The notes below the pieces were generated by a model. It saw only the letters and a program-made list of their open reading frames with translations, was not told the DNA's origin and made no database searches. Source: Cryomorphaceae bacterium (GTDB taxonomy: Bacteria > Bacteroidota > Bacteroidia > Flavobacteriales > Schleiferiaceae). From it: a stretch of 41,451 nucleotides of DNA. A program made the translations under genes and the position numbers. How positions within the stretch are numbered: position 1 is the stretch's first letter; each line of letters begins with the position of its first letter. This document shows positions 1 to 7,795 of the stretch, piece after piece. Location of the stretch: NCBI GenBank assembly GCA_007116495.1, contig SKIJ01000125.1, positions 1 to 41,451 of the forward strand, read 5' to 3'.

Positions 1-113
1 AAGCAGTGGGCAAACATGATATACGCTTTGGGGGTGTCGTTCTCGGGCATGTCCATAATGGCATGAAGTTGTTCGCCGTTGGTGTTTTTAATGTCGTGGT
101 GATGTTGTGCCAT
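1..113 (-). CDS. Alpha/beta hydrolase-OsmC family protein, 5' end only (partial)
   Basis: Only the first 37 codons lie in the window; the gene runs off the left edge. Reading the minus strand from the ATG at 113-111 gives a chain starting MAQHHHDIKN, continuing with NGEQLHAIMDMPE and ending YIMFAHC at the edge. This resembles the beginning of the bifunctional alpha/beta hydrolase-OsmC proteins, whose N-terminus typically has a NGxxLxAxxDxP segment and then a FAHCF strand. In those proteins an N-terminal hydrolase fold is joined to an OsmC peroxide-stress domain, but neither the nucleophile elbow nor the OsmC part is visible here. No Shine-Dalgarno sequence precedes the ATG. The family call rests on this short stretch; a plain alpha/beta hydrolase is the main alternative. 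Confidence 0.5.
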   Translation of the reverse strand, partial: MAQHHHDIKNTNGEQLHAIMDMPENDTPKAYIMFAHC

Positions 114-129
114 AGTTTTGGGATAAGTG

Positions 130-175
130 TAAAATAAAACTGGCATCGGGTTTGATTCCCGGTGCCAGCTTTTTT
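130..175 (-). terminator. Intrinsic terminator, probably bidirectional
   Basis: An 11-bp stem (140-150 with 158-168, one G-T wobble) closes a 7-nt loop. On the minus strand it is followed by a T-rich stretch (complement of 130-139), about 40 nt past the stop codon of the OmpL47-repeat gene. On the plus strand it is followed by six T (170-175). It most likely ends the minus-strand gene to its right and separates it from the hydrolase-OsmC gene. Confidence 0.75.
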
Positions 176-208
176 CAATGTTAAAGATATATATCAGCAG
201 GGGTTTGA

Positions 209-1939
209 TTACTCGTCAGCACCTACGTAAAACTCAACTGTTTTTTCTCCACGGTTGCCTAGTTTGTCTTCGGCAACCACTTTAACGGTGTATTTTTTGT
301 TTTTTTGGAAAATGTTGCGTTCGGATGCGTCTAAGGTTCGCGGGCTGCTGTATTCGCGCATTGGTCCATCATTTACAGAGTAAAGAATGGTTTTTGTTCC
401 GGTGTGCTTATCGGTAGCGCCCACGTACATCCTCACGTAATTGGGGTAAATTGGATTTCCGCGGCGCTCGCCAATGGGTTCAATGCTAAAGTTGACAAAT
501 ATTTCCGGAGGTGTGTTGTCGACAAATACGTTGCTCTTTTTTTCTGTTTCAACATTGTTGACGTTATCCGTAGAGCGGAAGGTAACGGTGTGATAGCCCT
601 CTTGAGGAATGTTGAACGGAGCGTAGGCTTGCATGCTTCCACCATCGATGGCGTATTCGGTTTTTTGAATGCCCGAGCCAACATCGCTTTTGGGAAGGGT
701 AACGGGTGTTTCTTTGTTGATGAACAAGGTGTCGCGGTCAAAAAACTGGGGGGAGCCGTAGTTGATGCGTGTTTGGGGTGCGCGATTGTCCATAAATACA
801 GTTAATGCTTGCGTGGACGCTTGGTTTTCAACATTGTCTGTTGCGTCGTAGCGCACTGTGTGAACGCCGTATTTGTCCGGTACATTGAAATCGGAGGAAA
901 ATGATTGGCGACTTCCACCGTCCATGGTGTATTCAATCATTTTCACACCGGCTTTGTTGTCGGTCGCGGTCAAATTGATTTTGGTACGTGGAGACACGTA
1001 AAGGTATTGACCTCGGTGTTGATCGCCTACAACTTTGATATCCGCTACCGGTGGTATGCGGTCGAGGTAAAAGGAAAAGGACGATTTACTGGCTTCATTT
1101 TTTACGTTATCAACCGCATAATAGTACAATGTGTGTTCGCCATCGTTAAGTCCGGTCATATTACAACGGTTGTAGTAAACTCTGTTGCCTTGGTCGTCGT
1201 ACGAGAAAAAAGTAGTTTTAACACCGGAAAGATTGTCGGAAGACGATAACGTAAAGTAGCTGCTGGGAGCCAGAATATTGTTGTTGTGTACAATACCATT
1301 GATGGTATGACTGGTGCTTGGCGCGCTGAGGTCAACCGTAAAGGAAGAAGAGCGCGTATTTTCTACATTGCCAACATTGTCGGCCGAGTAGTAATACAAT
1401 GTTTTGTTTCCCTCACCACTCACAGAAACGTCGTTGCTGTATTTGGTATAGCCACCATCTAAGGCGTATTGTGTTTCAGCTACTCCGGAAGTGGCATCAT
1501 TGGCGGAAAGGGAAAACGATAAGTTTTTGCCAAAATAGGTGACCCCTCCGGCCGAATAACGCGGCGCGCCAATGAATTGATGCCGTGTTCGCGGTGCTAC
1601 ACCATCGGCATATACTTCCATGCGAACTTCTCGGGGGGGCTGTACCATTTTTCCGGTTTCCGGATCTACAGCCCAGCGATGGCGTAAGTAATGTACGCCC
1701 TCCGCTTCAAGATACATTGGCTCTGTATCTTCAGGATGATGTTTGCTCTTCAGTGCGTGGTTCTCTCCGTCGGGGGTAACGGAAAATTTAACATACATCG
1801 GCATCGATCGCTGTATGTAGGTGTTGCCGTCTGACTTGTAGACGACGTATTCGTAGCTGGGTTTTTGTGGCTCCTGTGCCACTGCAAATGAGAGGGTCAA
1901 CGTTGTAAGAGTGACCAACGAAAGGTATTTGTGTATCAT
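209..1939 (-). CDS. Secreted protein with five Ig-like/OmpL47-type repeats
   Basis: A 576-aa exported protein. The chosen start (ATG at 1939) gives a textbook signal peptide, MIHKYLSLVTLTTLTLSFAVAQ; the open frame extends further upstream but that part has no signal-like character. Residues about 115-572 hold five copies of a roughly 90-residue module. Typical copies have a YxxDGG turn near the middle, then HTVxYxxxDNVxNxE and a closing FxVDxxxP. Copies start near residues 115, 206, 298, 388 and 478. Such modules are annotated as OmpL47-type or bacterial Ig-like domains; they are beta-sandwiches found in surface and adhesive proteins, so adhesion or a structural envelope role is plausible but not shown. 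It ends TVEFYVGADE with no T9SS sorting domain, lipobox or membrane anchor, so the final location is unclear. Alternative: a soluble periplasmic binding protein. Confidence 0.8.
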   Translation of the reverse strand: MIHKYLSLVTLTTLTLSFAVAQEPQKPSYEYVVYKSDGNTYIQRSMPMYVKFSVTPDGENHALKSKHHPEDTEPMYLEAEGVHYLRHRWAVDPETGKMVQPPREVRMEVYADGVAPRTRHQFIGAPRYSAGGVTYFGKNLSFSLSANDATSGVAETQYALDGGYTKYSNDVSVSGEGNKTLYYYSADNVGNVENTRSSSFTVDLSAPSTSHTINGIVHNNNILAPSSYFTLSSSDNLSGVKTTFFSYDDQGNRVYYNRCNMTGLNDGEHTLYYYAVDNVKNEASKSSFSFYLDRIPPVADIKVVGDQHRGQYLYVSPRTKINLTATDNKAGVKMIEYTMDGGSRQSFSSDFNVPDKYGVHTVRYDATDNVENQASTQALTVFMDNRAPQTRINYGSPQFFDRDTLFINKETPVTLPKSDVGSGIQKTEYAIDGGSMQAYAPFNIPQEGYHTVTFRSTDNVNNVETEKKSNVFVDNTPPEIFVNFSIEPIGERRGNPIYPNYVRMYVGATDKHTGTKTILYSVNDGPMREYSSPRTLDASERNIFQKNKKYTVKVVAEDKLGNRGEKTVEFYVGADE

Positions 1940-1959
1940 AGTGCTTAATTTTATGAGGC

Positions 1960-1967
1960 TAAAGGTA
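1960..1967 (-). promoter_or_regulatory. Possible -7 element for the OmpL47-repeat gene
   Basis: The minus strand reads TACCTTTA, one base from the Bacteroidota -7 consensus TAnnTTTG, 20 nt before the ATG at 1939. No convincing -33 element at the usual 19-21 nt spacing was found, so this is weak. Confidence 0.3.
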
Positions 1968-2052
1968 GGGATATTTTTTTTAACAGATTGGGGTGTATTT
2001 GTGACTTGTATAACATTTACTTGTGTTAGGGGTATCATCAACGTATAAGCTG

Positions 2053-2060
2053 TATGTTTG
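2053..2060 (+). promoter_or_regulatory. Possible -7 element for the methyltransferase gene
   Basis: TATGTTTG matches the Bacteroidota consensus TAnnTTTG exactly and ends 13 nt before the ATG at 2074, implying a leader of only about 7 nt. A -33 TTG at the standard spacing is not evident. Confidence 0.42.
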
Positions 2061-2073
2061 CGGGTATAAAAAA

Positions 2074-2673
2074 ATGAGTATGTCAATTTGGGATGAACGG
2101 TTTTCCGCCGAAGCATATGCGTATGGTGAGCAACCTAATCGATTTTTTGCGCAAGAGATAGAGAAATTAACACCGGGTAGAATTTTGTTGCCCATGGAAG
2201 GAGAGGGACGCAATGCGGTGTATGCAGCCACTTTGGGGTGGGACGTTGAGGCATTTGACGCATCCAAAGAAGGCATTAAGAAAGCGCAAAAACTGGCGAA
2301 GACGTTTGGGGTTTCCATCTCCTACACGCTTGCGAACGCGAAAAACTTTATATTTGAGCCGAGTCGCTACGACGTAGTTGCGTTGGTATATGCGCACCTG
2401 CCGCCCGAGGAGCGCGAAGAAATGCATCGTTCCATCCGCAGATCTACCGTGCATGGCGGACGCATTATTGCCGAGTTGTTTCACCCCAATCAATTAGGTA
2501 GAACGTCGGGTGGGCCAAAACGAATCGATATGCTGTATTCGCTAGCGTTATTGGAATCTGATTTTCCTGATTTTGAAACGATCATCGGTGAAGAAACGGA
2601 GGTCGGATTAAACGAAGGTGTATTTCACCAAGGTAAAGCTGTTGTAACGCGATATGTATCTAAAAAAATATAA
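2074..2673 (+). CDS. Class I SAM-dependent methyltransferase (TehB-like)
   Basis: A 199-aa cytosolic protein. The start at 2074 gives MSMSIWDERF, matching related proteins that begin with a WDxRF/Y segment. SAM-binding motif I lies near residues 36-45 as ILLPMEGEGR, followed by NAVYAATLGWDVEAFDAS, in which the acidic residue at the end of strand 2 would bind the ribose of SAM. This pattern (G-E-G-R-N-A) is typical of small TehB/thiopurine methyltransferase-like enzymes, which often methylate small thiols or metalloids; the substrate here cannot be read from sequence. The stop codon is followed one base later by the ATG of an exported acetolactate decarboxylase, so the two are probably co-transcribed, although no functional link is obvious. 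Confidence 0.87.
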   Translation: MSMSIWDERFSAEAYAYGEQPNRFFAQEIEKLTPGRILLPMEGEGRNAVYAATLGWDVEAFDASKEGIKKAQKLAKTFGVSISYTLANAKNFIFEPSRYDVVALVYAHLPPEEREEMHRSIRRSTVHGGRIIAELFHPNQLGRTSGGPKRIDMLYSLALLESDFPDFETIIGEETEVGLNEGVFHQGKAVVTRYVSKKI

Positions 2674-2674
2674 T

Positions 2675-3364
2675 ATGACTATGCGTTTATTATTGATGGC
2701 ATGCTTGACGTCCTTTGCGATGAGTGCCCAGGTTAAGGTTGCGGGAAAAGCAAAAAATGTAATGATGGGTGTTGATTTATCGCCAAATATTTGGTTAGAC
2801 AGCATCGTTCAGCCGGGTGTTTACGGATTGGGTCCTGTAGATGATTTGCAGGGAGAAATCACCATTTTTGATGGCGCTCCGTATGTATCGACGCTTGTAA
2901 ACGGCGAAGTGGTAACAGCCATTGATCAACACGTAAAAGCCCCGTTTTTTGTTTACGCTCAGGTAGATGAATGGCATGAGTACACTATTGAAGCAAGTGT
3001 CAATGGATTGCGTGAATTACAAAATGTGATAGATGAGCTTGGAGCATCATCCGGGCTCGACGGCCCTTTTCCGTTTAGAGTGCAGTTGGAAAACGCCTAC
3101 CTTAACTACCACATCATTATGCGCGATCTCAGCGAAGCAAAACACTCTCACGAAGCGCACAAAAAAGCCAAGGTTCACTTTGAGGCTGCATCAGCATCTG
3201 CAGAGCTATTGGGTTTCTTTTCCCGAGACCACGAGGGGGTGTTCACCCATAAAGGCCAATTCATACACACGCATATTTTGCTGTCGAATCCTTCCGTAAC
3301 CGGTCATTTAGACGATATAAACGTAACCGGCAGCATGACGATATTTCTTCCTAGAAACATGTAA
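2675..3364 (+). CDS. Acetolactate decarboxylase with signal peptide
   Basis: A 229-aa protein with an N-terminal signal peptide (MTMRLLLMACLTSFAMSAQ); the ATG two codons later would serve equally well. The rest matches alpha-acetolactate decarboxylase, which turns 2-acetolactate into acetoin and CO2. Recognisable blocks are YGLGPVDDLQGEITIFDG (50-67), APFFVY (89-94), EGVFTHKG (187-194), HTH (198-200) and GHLDD (210-214). His198, His200 and His211 keep the HxH-x10-H spacing of the AlsD metal site, and Glu61 fits its first glutamate. The chain stops only 18 residues after His211, so the C-terminal metal-site Glu known in Brevibacillus AlsD has no counterpart. Export is unusual because the classical enzyme is cytosolic; related exported forms occur in Bacteroidota as far as I recall. 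It follows the methyltransferase gene directly. Confidence 0.85.
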   Translation: MTMRLLLMACLTSFAMSAQVKVAGKAKNVMMGVDLSPNIWLDSIVQPGVYGLGPVDDLQGEITIFDGAPYVSTLVNGEVVTAIDQHVKAPFFVYAQVDEWHEYTIEASVNGLRELQNVIDELGASSGLDGPFPFRVQLENAYLNYHIIMRDLSEAKHSHEAHKKAKVHFEAASASAELLGFFSRDHEGVFTHKGQFIHTHILLSNPSVTGHLDDINVTGSMTIFLPRNM

Positions 3365-3429
3365 GTTAAAGCCATAACGATGTGACGGTTGTGTTGTAAC
3401 TTTACGGTTTCAATAAAAATCCTATCGTT

Positions 3430-5661
3430 ATGCTTAAAAATGACGCGCTCAAAACGTTTTTTATTCTCTTTTTTGCAGTCACCGGAACCGCATTGTTTGC
3501 TCAACAGGCAGTGCCCAGTGTATCGGCAAAGTTTTTCATGAATGAGTATAAAAAAATCGACGAAACGCTGAAGCAAAGCAATGAATTGCCTAACGTGTTT
3601 GTGTTGCGTCACGGACTGCAAATGGTCAATGGTGAGTGGTTTGTTTCTGCGGCTCTAAAGGTTGACGAGGCAGTGTATAATCATGCAGATATTGAAGCCT
3701 TAGGTGGTTTTCTAGGGTCCAGCATTGGAGATTTGCGCAGCGTTCACGTACCGGTTTCTCGCGCACATGAATTGCTGCACGTTAATGGAGTCATTTACGT
3801 GGAAATGGGCGCTCCCGGTGATGCCCCGGCAATTGAGTTAGCCAGAGACGATGTGCGTGCAGATACGGTTAAACAAGGTTTGGGAAGCATCAGTACACCA
3901 CTCAACGGAAGTGGCGTTGTTGTAGGTGTCATCGACTGGGGGTTTGATTTTGGCCACCCAACATATTGGGATACGTCGGGAACAACCTACCGCGTTGCGC
4001 GCGTTTGGGATCAAAATAAGGCTGCTGGTCCACCGCCAAGCGGCTACTCCTACGGAACAGAATACACTACGGAGGCAGATATGCTTGCAGCCGGCCACGA
4101 CGATCCGTATACTTTTGGGTTGGGATCGCACGGGATGCACACCAGCGGAATTGCTGCGGGAAGCGGCATGGGAACATCCAATCTCGAAGGATTGGCTTCT
4201 TCAGCTGAACTCATTTTATTGCCATACCGTCGAGGTGCTTCCGGTTTAATGGACGGAATGACCTACGTGAAAGACTATGCTGATGCCGGTAATAAGCCCT
4301 TTGTATTCAACATGAGTACAGGTTCGCATTTGGGCCCTCACGACGGCACGTCGCTAAAGAATCAAGCCATCGATCAAATTGTTGGCCAGGGCGCCGTTTT
4401 TGTTGGCTCCGCCGGAAACAACGGCAGTAATGACTTTCATGGTTTGGCCGATTTAGACGCAGTGAGTACCGCATCGTTTCATATGATTCAACACTCATTG
4501 AATCGCAATGATTACTGGGGAAATGCATTGGTCATGTGGGGTAGCCCAAACGAGGATTTTAGCGTTGAGGTGCTCCTTGTCTCAAACAGCTTGGATACCA
4601 TCTTTAAAAGTGGCTGGGTTCACTCTCAAGACAGCCCTTCCTATGATTCGTTATTTACAATCAATGGTGATACAGTTCACGTGATATTTGAAGGAATTGC
4701 ATCCGATCCAAATAACGATAAACCGAATATTCGCTTAGAATTGAAAAACCATACCGGATTGAATGCCCTCGTACAGCTTTCCGGCTCGGGTGACGTTCAC
4801 TGTTGGAACGTGGCGCGTTTACTTACTCGCTACACAAATTGGGGCGAGGACTTACGCTCGGTTTTTCGTGGTGTACCCCTCACGGGCGGCGTTGACGGCG
4901 ATTCCGATTACGGCGTTGGAGAACCGGCCGGTGTCGGCCCGTCGGTAATTACTGTAGGCGCTTACCGTTCCAGAGAGTTTTCTCAGTCGGGAAGACGTCT
5001 TCACGGACAAATTGCCTCTTTTTCGAGCTTTGGCCCCACGGTTGACGGACGCGTAAAACCGGACATTACAGCTCCGGGGGTTTCCGTAGCATCTTCTGTG
5101 TCGTCGTTCGACCCGGATTTGGGGCAAACGTTTGGCAATACTGTTTGGAATGGAAAGACCTACCGCTATTCGCGTTTTTCCGGTACGTCCATGTCGGGCC
5201 CTGTTGTAGCAGGTATTGTGGCGTTGATGTTGGAAGCCAATCCGTCACTTCACTGGCACCATGTACGCGATATCATTCGCAGTACGGCACGACAAGACGA
5301 CAACACAGGTCCACTTTCACCAACCGGAGATTTGCGTTGGGGTTGGGGAAAAGTAAACGCGTACGCAGCTGTGCAAGAAGCGCTCAATACCGTTGGAGCA
5401 AAGCGATTTAAGGGTAATGCTGATATCGCCATTTATCCAAACCCATCATCCGATCTCATTCGTGTGGATTTGAGTAATGCCCATACGATTCATACGATTC
5501 GTATAGCCGATATCAATGGTCGCATCATCGAACAACACATTATTGATGATACGAATGTAGAGCATCAATTCGACGTATCGCGCTTTTCCCCAGGAGTGTA
5601 TTTTCTTCAGGCGGAAGACAACGGTGGACACGTTTCTGTTTATCGTGTATTGGTAAAGTGA
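3430..5661 (+). CDS. Secreted S8 (subtilisin-like) serine protease, T9SS cargo
   Basis: A 743-aa exported serine endopeptidase. A signal peptide (about 1-25, ending ALFAQ) is followed by a propeptide-like region (26-150). The triad is visible: Asp169 in VVVGVIDWG, His234 in GSHGMHTSG and Ser587 in FSGTSMSGP, with the oxyanion Asn330 in VGSAGNNG. Oxyanion Asn and Ser are 257 residues apart, against 66 in subtilisin, so a large beta-rich insert (about 335-520) sits inside the catalytic domain. Residues about 665-743 form a type A T9SS sorting domain: IYPNPSSDLIRVDL, a middle IxDINGRII strand, SPGVYFL and a closing VYRVLVK. It should cross the outer membrane through T9SS and be released or anchored at the surface. 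The gene lies 22 nt before another T9SS cargo gene, suggesting an extracellular degradation pair. Confidence 0.93.
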   Translation: MLKNDALKTFFILFFAVTGTALFAQQAVPSVSAKFFMNEYKKIDETLKQSNELPNVFVLRHGLQMVNGEWFVSAALKVDEAVYNHADIEALGGFLGSSIGDLRSVHVPVSRAHELLHVNGVIYVEMGAPGDAPAIELARDDVRADTVKQGLGSISTPLNGSGVVVGVIDWGFDFGHPTYWDTSGTTYRVARVWDQNKAAGPPPSGYSYGTEYTTEADMLAAGHDDPYTFGLGSHGMHTSGIAAGSGMGTSNLEGLASSAELILLPYRRGASGLMDGMTYVKDYADAGNKPFVFNMSTGSHLGPHDGTSLKNQAIDQIVGQGAVFVGSAGNNGSNDFHGLADLDAVSTASFHMIQHSLNRNDYWGNALVMWGSPNEDFSVEVLLVSNSLDTIFKSGWVHSQDSPSYDSLFTINGDTVHVIFEGIASDPNNDKPNIRLELKNHTGLNALVQLSGSGDVHCWNVARLLTRYTNWGEDLRSVFRGVPLTGGVDGDSDYGVGEPAGVGPSVITVGAYRSREFSQSGRRLHGQIASFSSFGPTVDGRVKPDITAPGVSVASSVSSFDPDLGQTFGNTVWNGKTYRYSRFSGTSMSGPVVAGIVALMLEANPSLHWHHVRDIIRSTARQDDNTGPLSPTGDLRWGWGKVNAYAAVQEALNTVGAKRFKGNADIAIYPNPSSDLIRVDLSNAHTIHTIRIADINGRIIEQHIIDDTNVEHQFDVSRFSPGVYFLQAEDNGGHVSVYRVLVK

Positions 5662-5683
5662 TACAGAACTTTAATAAATGTGA

Positions 5684-7630
5684 ATGATAATGTGTGATTT
5701 TAATGTCAAGGCTGCTGCTCTAACCGCCTTCTTTTTAATGGTCTGCCATGCGTCAAGTCTCATGGCTGCTGATGGAGATACCGTGTTTGTCCAAGCACAG
5801 CAATCTCGAGATCTAACTTGGTTTGAAGCGTACAACGATTGGGCAATCTTTCCATCCGATTTGGAATTCAATAAAGTGAATATGCAGTTTACCATGGGAT
5901 GTGCGTCCGGTGGTTGCAGCGATTGGGATTACACCGTATTGATATACCTGCGTGAGAGAATCATCCAAGGGGGCGATACAACCATTGAGCGCTTTGAGCT
6001 TGGACGATTGATTACGCCGTATGGAGGTTACATGGCCAACGGACAGAATGGATTTAACAACAATTGGTCGCATACCTTTACTTTTGATGTTACTGACTTT
6101 CAAATGCTGATGAAGGACTCTGTGGAAATTGAAGTGTTCTATCAGGGCTGGTCATCCGGATTTAGTGCAGATATTAGCTTTGAAATGGTTGAAGGTACAC
6201 CACCAAGACGCGTCCGTCGCATCGAAAACATTTACGTGCCCGGTCGACATAACTACATTACCCCCAGTGATTTTGAAAGCGATGTATTGCCGGAGAAAAC
6301 CATTTCAATGAGTGAAGATGATGTGCAAGCGGCTTTGCGCTTTACTCCATCCGGTCATGGTTTTGTTAATGCCCTCAACTGCGCGGAGTTTTGCCAGCGC
6401 AATTACTACCTAAAGGTCGACGGACAACAACACGCTCAGCAATTGATGTGGCGCGACGACTGCGGAATGAACCCCGTATATCCTCAGGGTGGTACATGGC
6501 TGTATGACCGCGCCAACTGGTGCCCCGGGACAGAAGTCATCACCTATACTCATGAGCTTACGGGATTGTACACTCCCGGTATGTCTATGGATTTGGACAT
6601 TGATATTGAGCCAATAAATTACACCGTTCCTTCCGGTGAAGTCCCTGCCAATTATAACATATCGGCAATTCTATTTACCTATGAAGAGCCATTGCGAAAA
6701 AACGATGCGTCCATTTCACGCATTTTATCGCCGAGTAATAATGAAAACTATAGTCGCTTTAATCCCAGCTGTGGAACTGCTTTGGTAGAATTGGAAAACC
6801 ACGGCAGTGAGCCCCTAACCAGCGTTGAGATAGATTACGGAATGTTTACCGGAAAGCGCTTGAGATACCAGTGGACAGGACATTTAGCGCCAATGCGTAA
6901 AACGTTGGTTGAATTGCCTTTCGACGATGCAGACGCTTGGTCTGATTACCGGGGAAAAACCATTTTTACGGCTTGGACGGTAGACCCCAACGGCCAACGC
7001 GATGAGCATCCACTCAACGATGCGCAAACGTCCTTTTTTGACGAAACACCCGTTTATCCCTCGGAATTTCGTTTGAATTTTAGAACAAATAATCGCGGCG
7101 ATGAAACCCATTGGGTGTTGCTCAACGCTGCCGGTGATACTGTTGAGCAAGGCGATAATTATAACGCATCCACGCTGTACAACGTTAATTTCAACTTGCC
7201 TCCGGATTGCTATGAACTCATCTTTCACGATCGTGGGAAAAACGGATTGAGTTTCTGGGCAAATAACGATGGAGGAGGCTTTCTCCGATTGATGACCTCT
7301 AACGCCATTCTCAGAACGTTTATCCCTGATTTTGGCACACGTATTCATCATTATTTTACCGTTGGTTTTGGGTTGAGTATGAACGAAACTAAACCAACGC
7401 AACGATACGGGTTGTATCCCAATCCTGCCAATAACTACATTCAAATTCAGGCATTTGACCATTCATGTACAGTAACATTCATTGATATGCAGGGTCGTGT
7501 CGTTTACCGCGGCGAACACAACGCACAACACAATGCCATTGATGTATCTCATCTCGCTTCAGGACCCTATCACGTTCAGATCATGGACGACAAAGGCACG
7601 GAACAACACAAGGTGATTATTAATCATTGA
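5684..7630 (+). CDS. PNGase F-like secreted protein, T9SS cargo
   Basis: A 648-aa exported protein, with signal peptide within residues 1-29 and mature start near DTVFVQA. Residues about 45-170 match the PNGase F N-terminal domain, including GCASGGCSDWDY (72-83); residues about 180-340 match the C-terminal domain, including NCAEFC (232-237) and DRANWCPG (275-282). PNGase F removes N-linked glycans from glycoproteins. By alignment from memory with the Elizabethkingia enzyme, Asp60 corresponds to Asp82 and Glu206 to Glu235, both kept, but Glu118 corresponds to Gln154. Activity may therefore be reduced or altered. A region of unclear fold follows, then a T9SS type A domain (about 573-648) with LYPNPANNYIQIQ and a final HKVIINH. 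It follows the S8 protease by 22 nt. Start could be 5684 or 5690. Confidence 0.85.
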   Translation: MIMCDFNVKAAALTAFFLMVCHASSLMAADGDTVFVQAQQSRDLTWFEAYNDWAIFPSDLEFNKVNMQFTMGCASGGCSDWDYTVLIYLRERIIQGGDTTIERFELGRLITPYGGYMANGQNGFNNNWSHTFTFDVTDFQMLMKDSVEIEVFYQGWSSGFSADISFEMVEGTPPRRVRRIENIYVPGRHNYITPSDFESDVLPEKTISMSEDDVQAALRFTPSGHGFVNALNCAEFCQRNYYLKVDGQQHAQQLMWRDDCGMNPVYPQGGTWLYDRANWCPGTEVITYTHELTGLYTPGMSMDLDIDIEPINYTVPSGEVPANYNISAILFTYEEPLRKNDASISRILSPSNNENYSRFNPSCGTALVELENHGSEPLTSVEIDYGMFTGKRLRYQWTGHLAPMRKTLVELPFDDADAWSDYRGKTIFTAWTVDPNGQRDEHPLNDAQTSFFDETPVYPSEFRLNFRTNNRGDETHWVLLNAAGDTVEQGDNYNASTLYNVNFNLPPDCYELIFHDRGKNGLSFWANNDGGGFLRLMTSNAILRTFIPDFGTRIHHYFTVGFGLSMNETKPTQRYGLYPNPANNYIQIQAFDHSCTVTFIDMQGRVVYRGEHNAQHNAIDVSHLASGPYHVQIMDDKGTEQHKVIINH

Positions 7631-7795
7631 TGACGCTGATAGGGTTGTTTCTAAGACGTGTGTTTCTCGCTACGACTTGCAGTGGTTCGTATAATGATGT
7701 TTTTCACCCCCTCATTTTACAATGTCGTAGATTGGCAAAGCTAATGTGCTAAACAAATTTTCTTGTTTTAGGTTATTGTTTGAAAATTAAAAACA

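Noticed and set aside
404-805. A 133-codon plus-strand frame inside the OmpL47-repeat gene.
   Set aside because: It is antisense to a repeat protein, and repeat DNA often leaves open frames on the other strand.
6884-7462. A 192-codon open frame on the minus strand inside the PNGase-like gene.
   Set aside because: The plus strand clearly encodes the PNGase-like protein here; the antisense translation shows no domain or signal.
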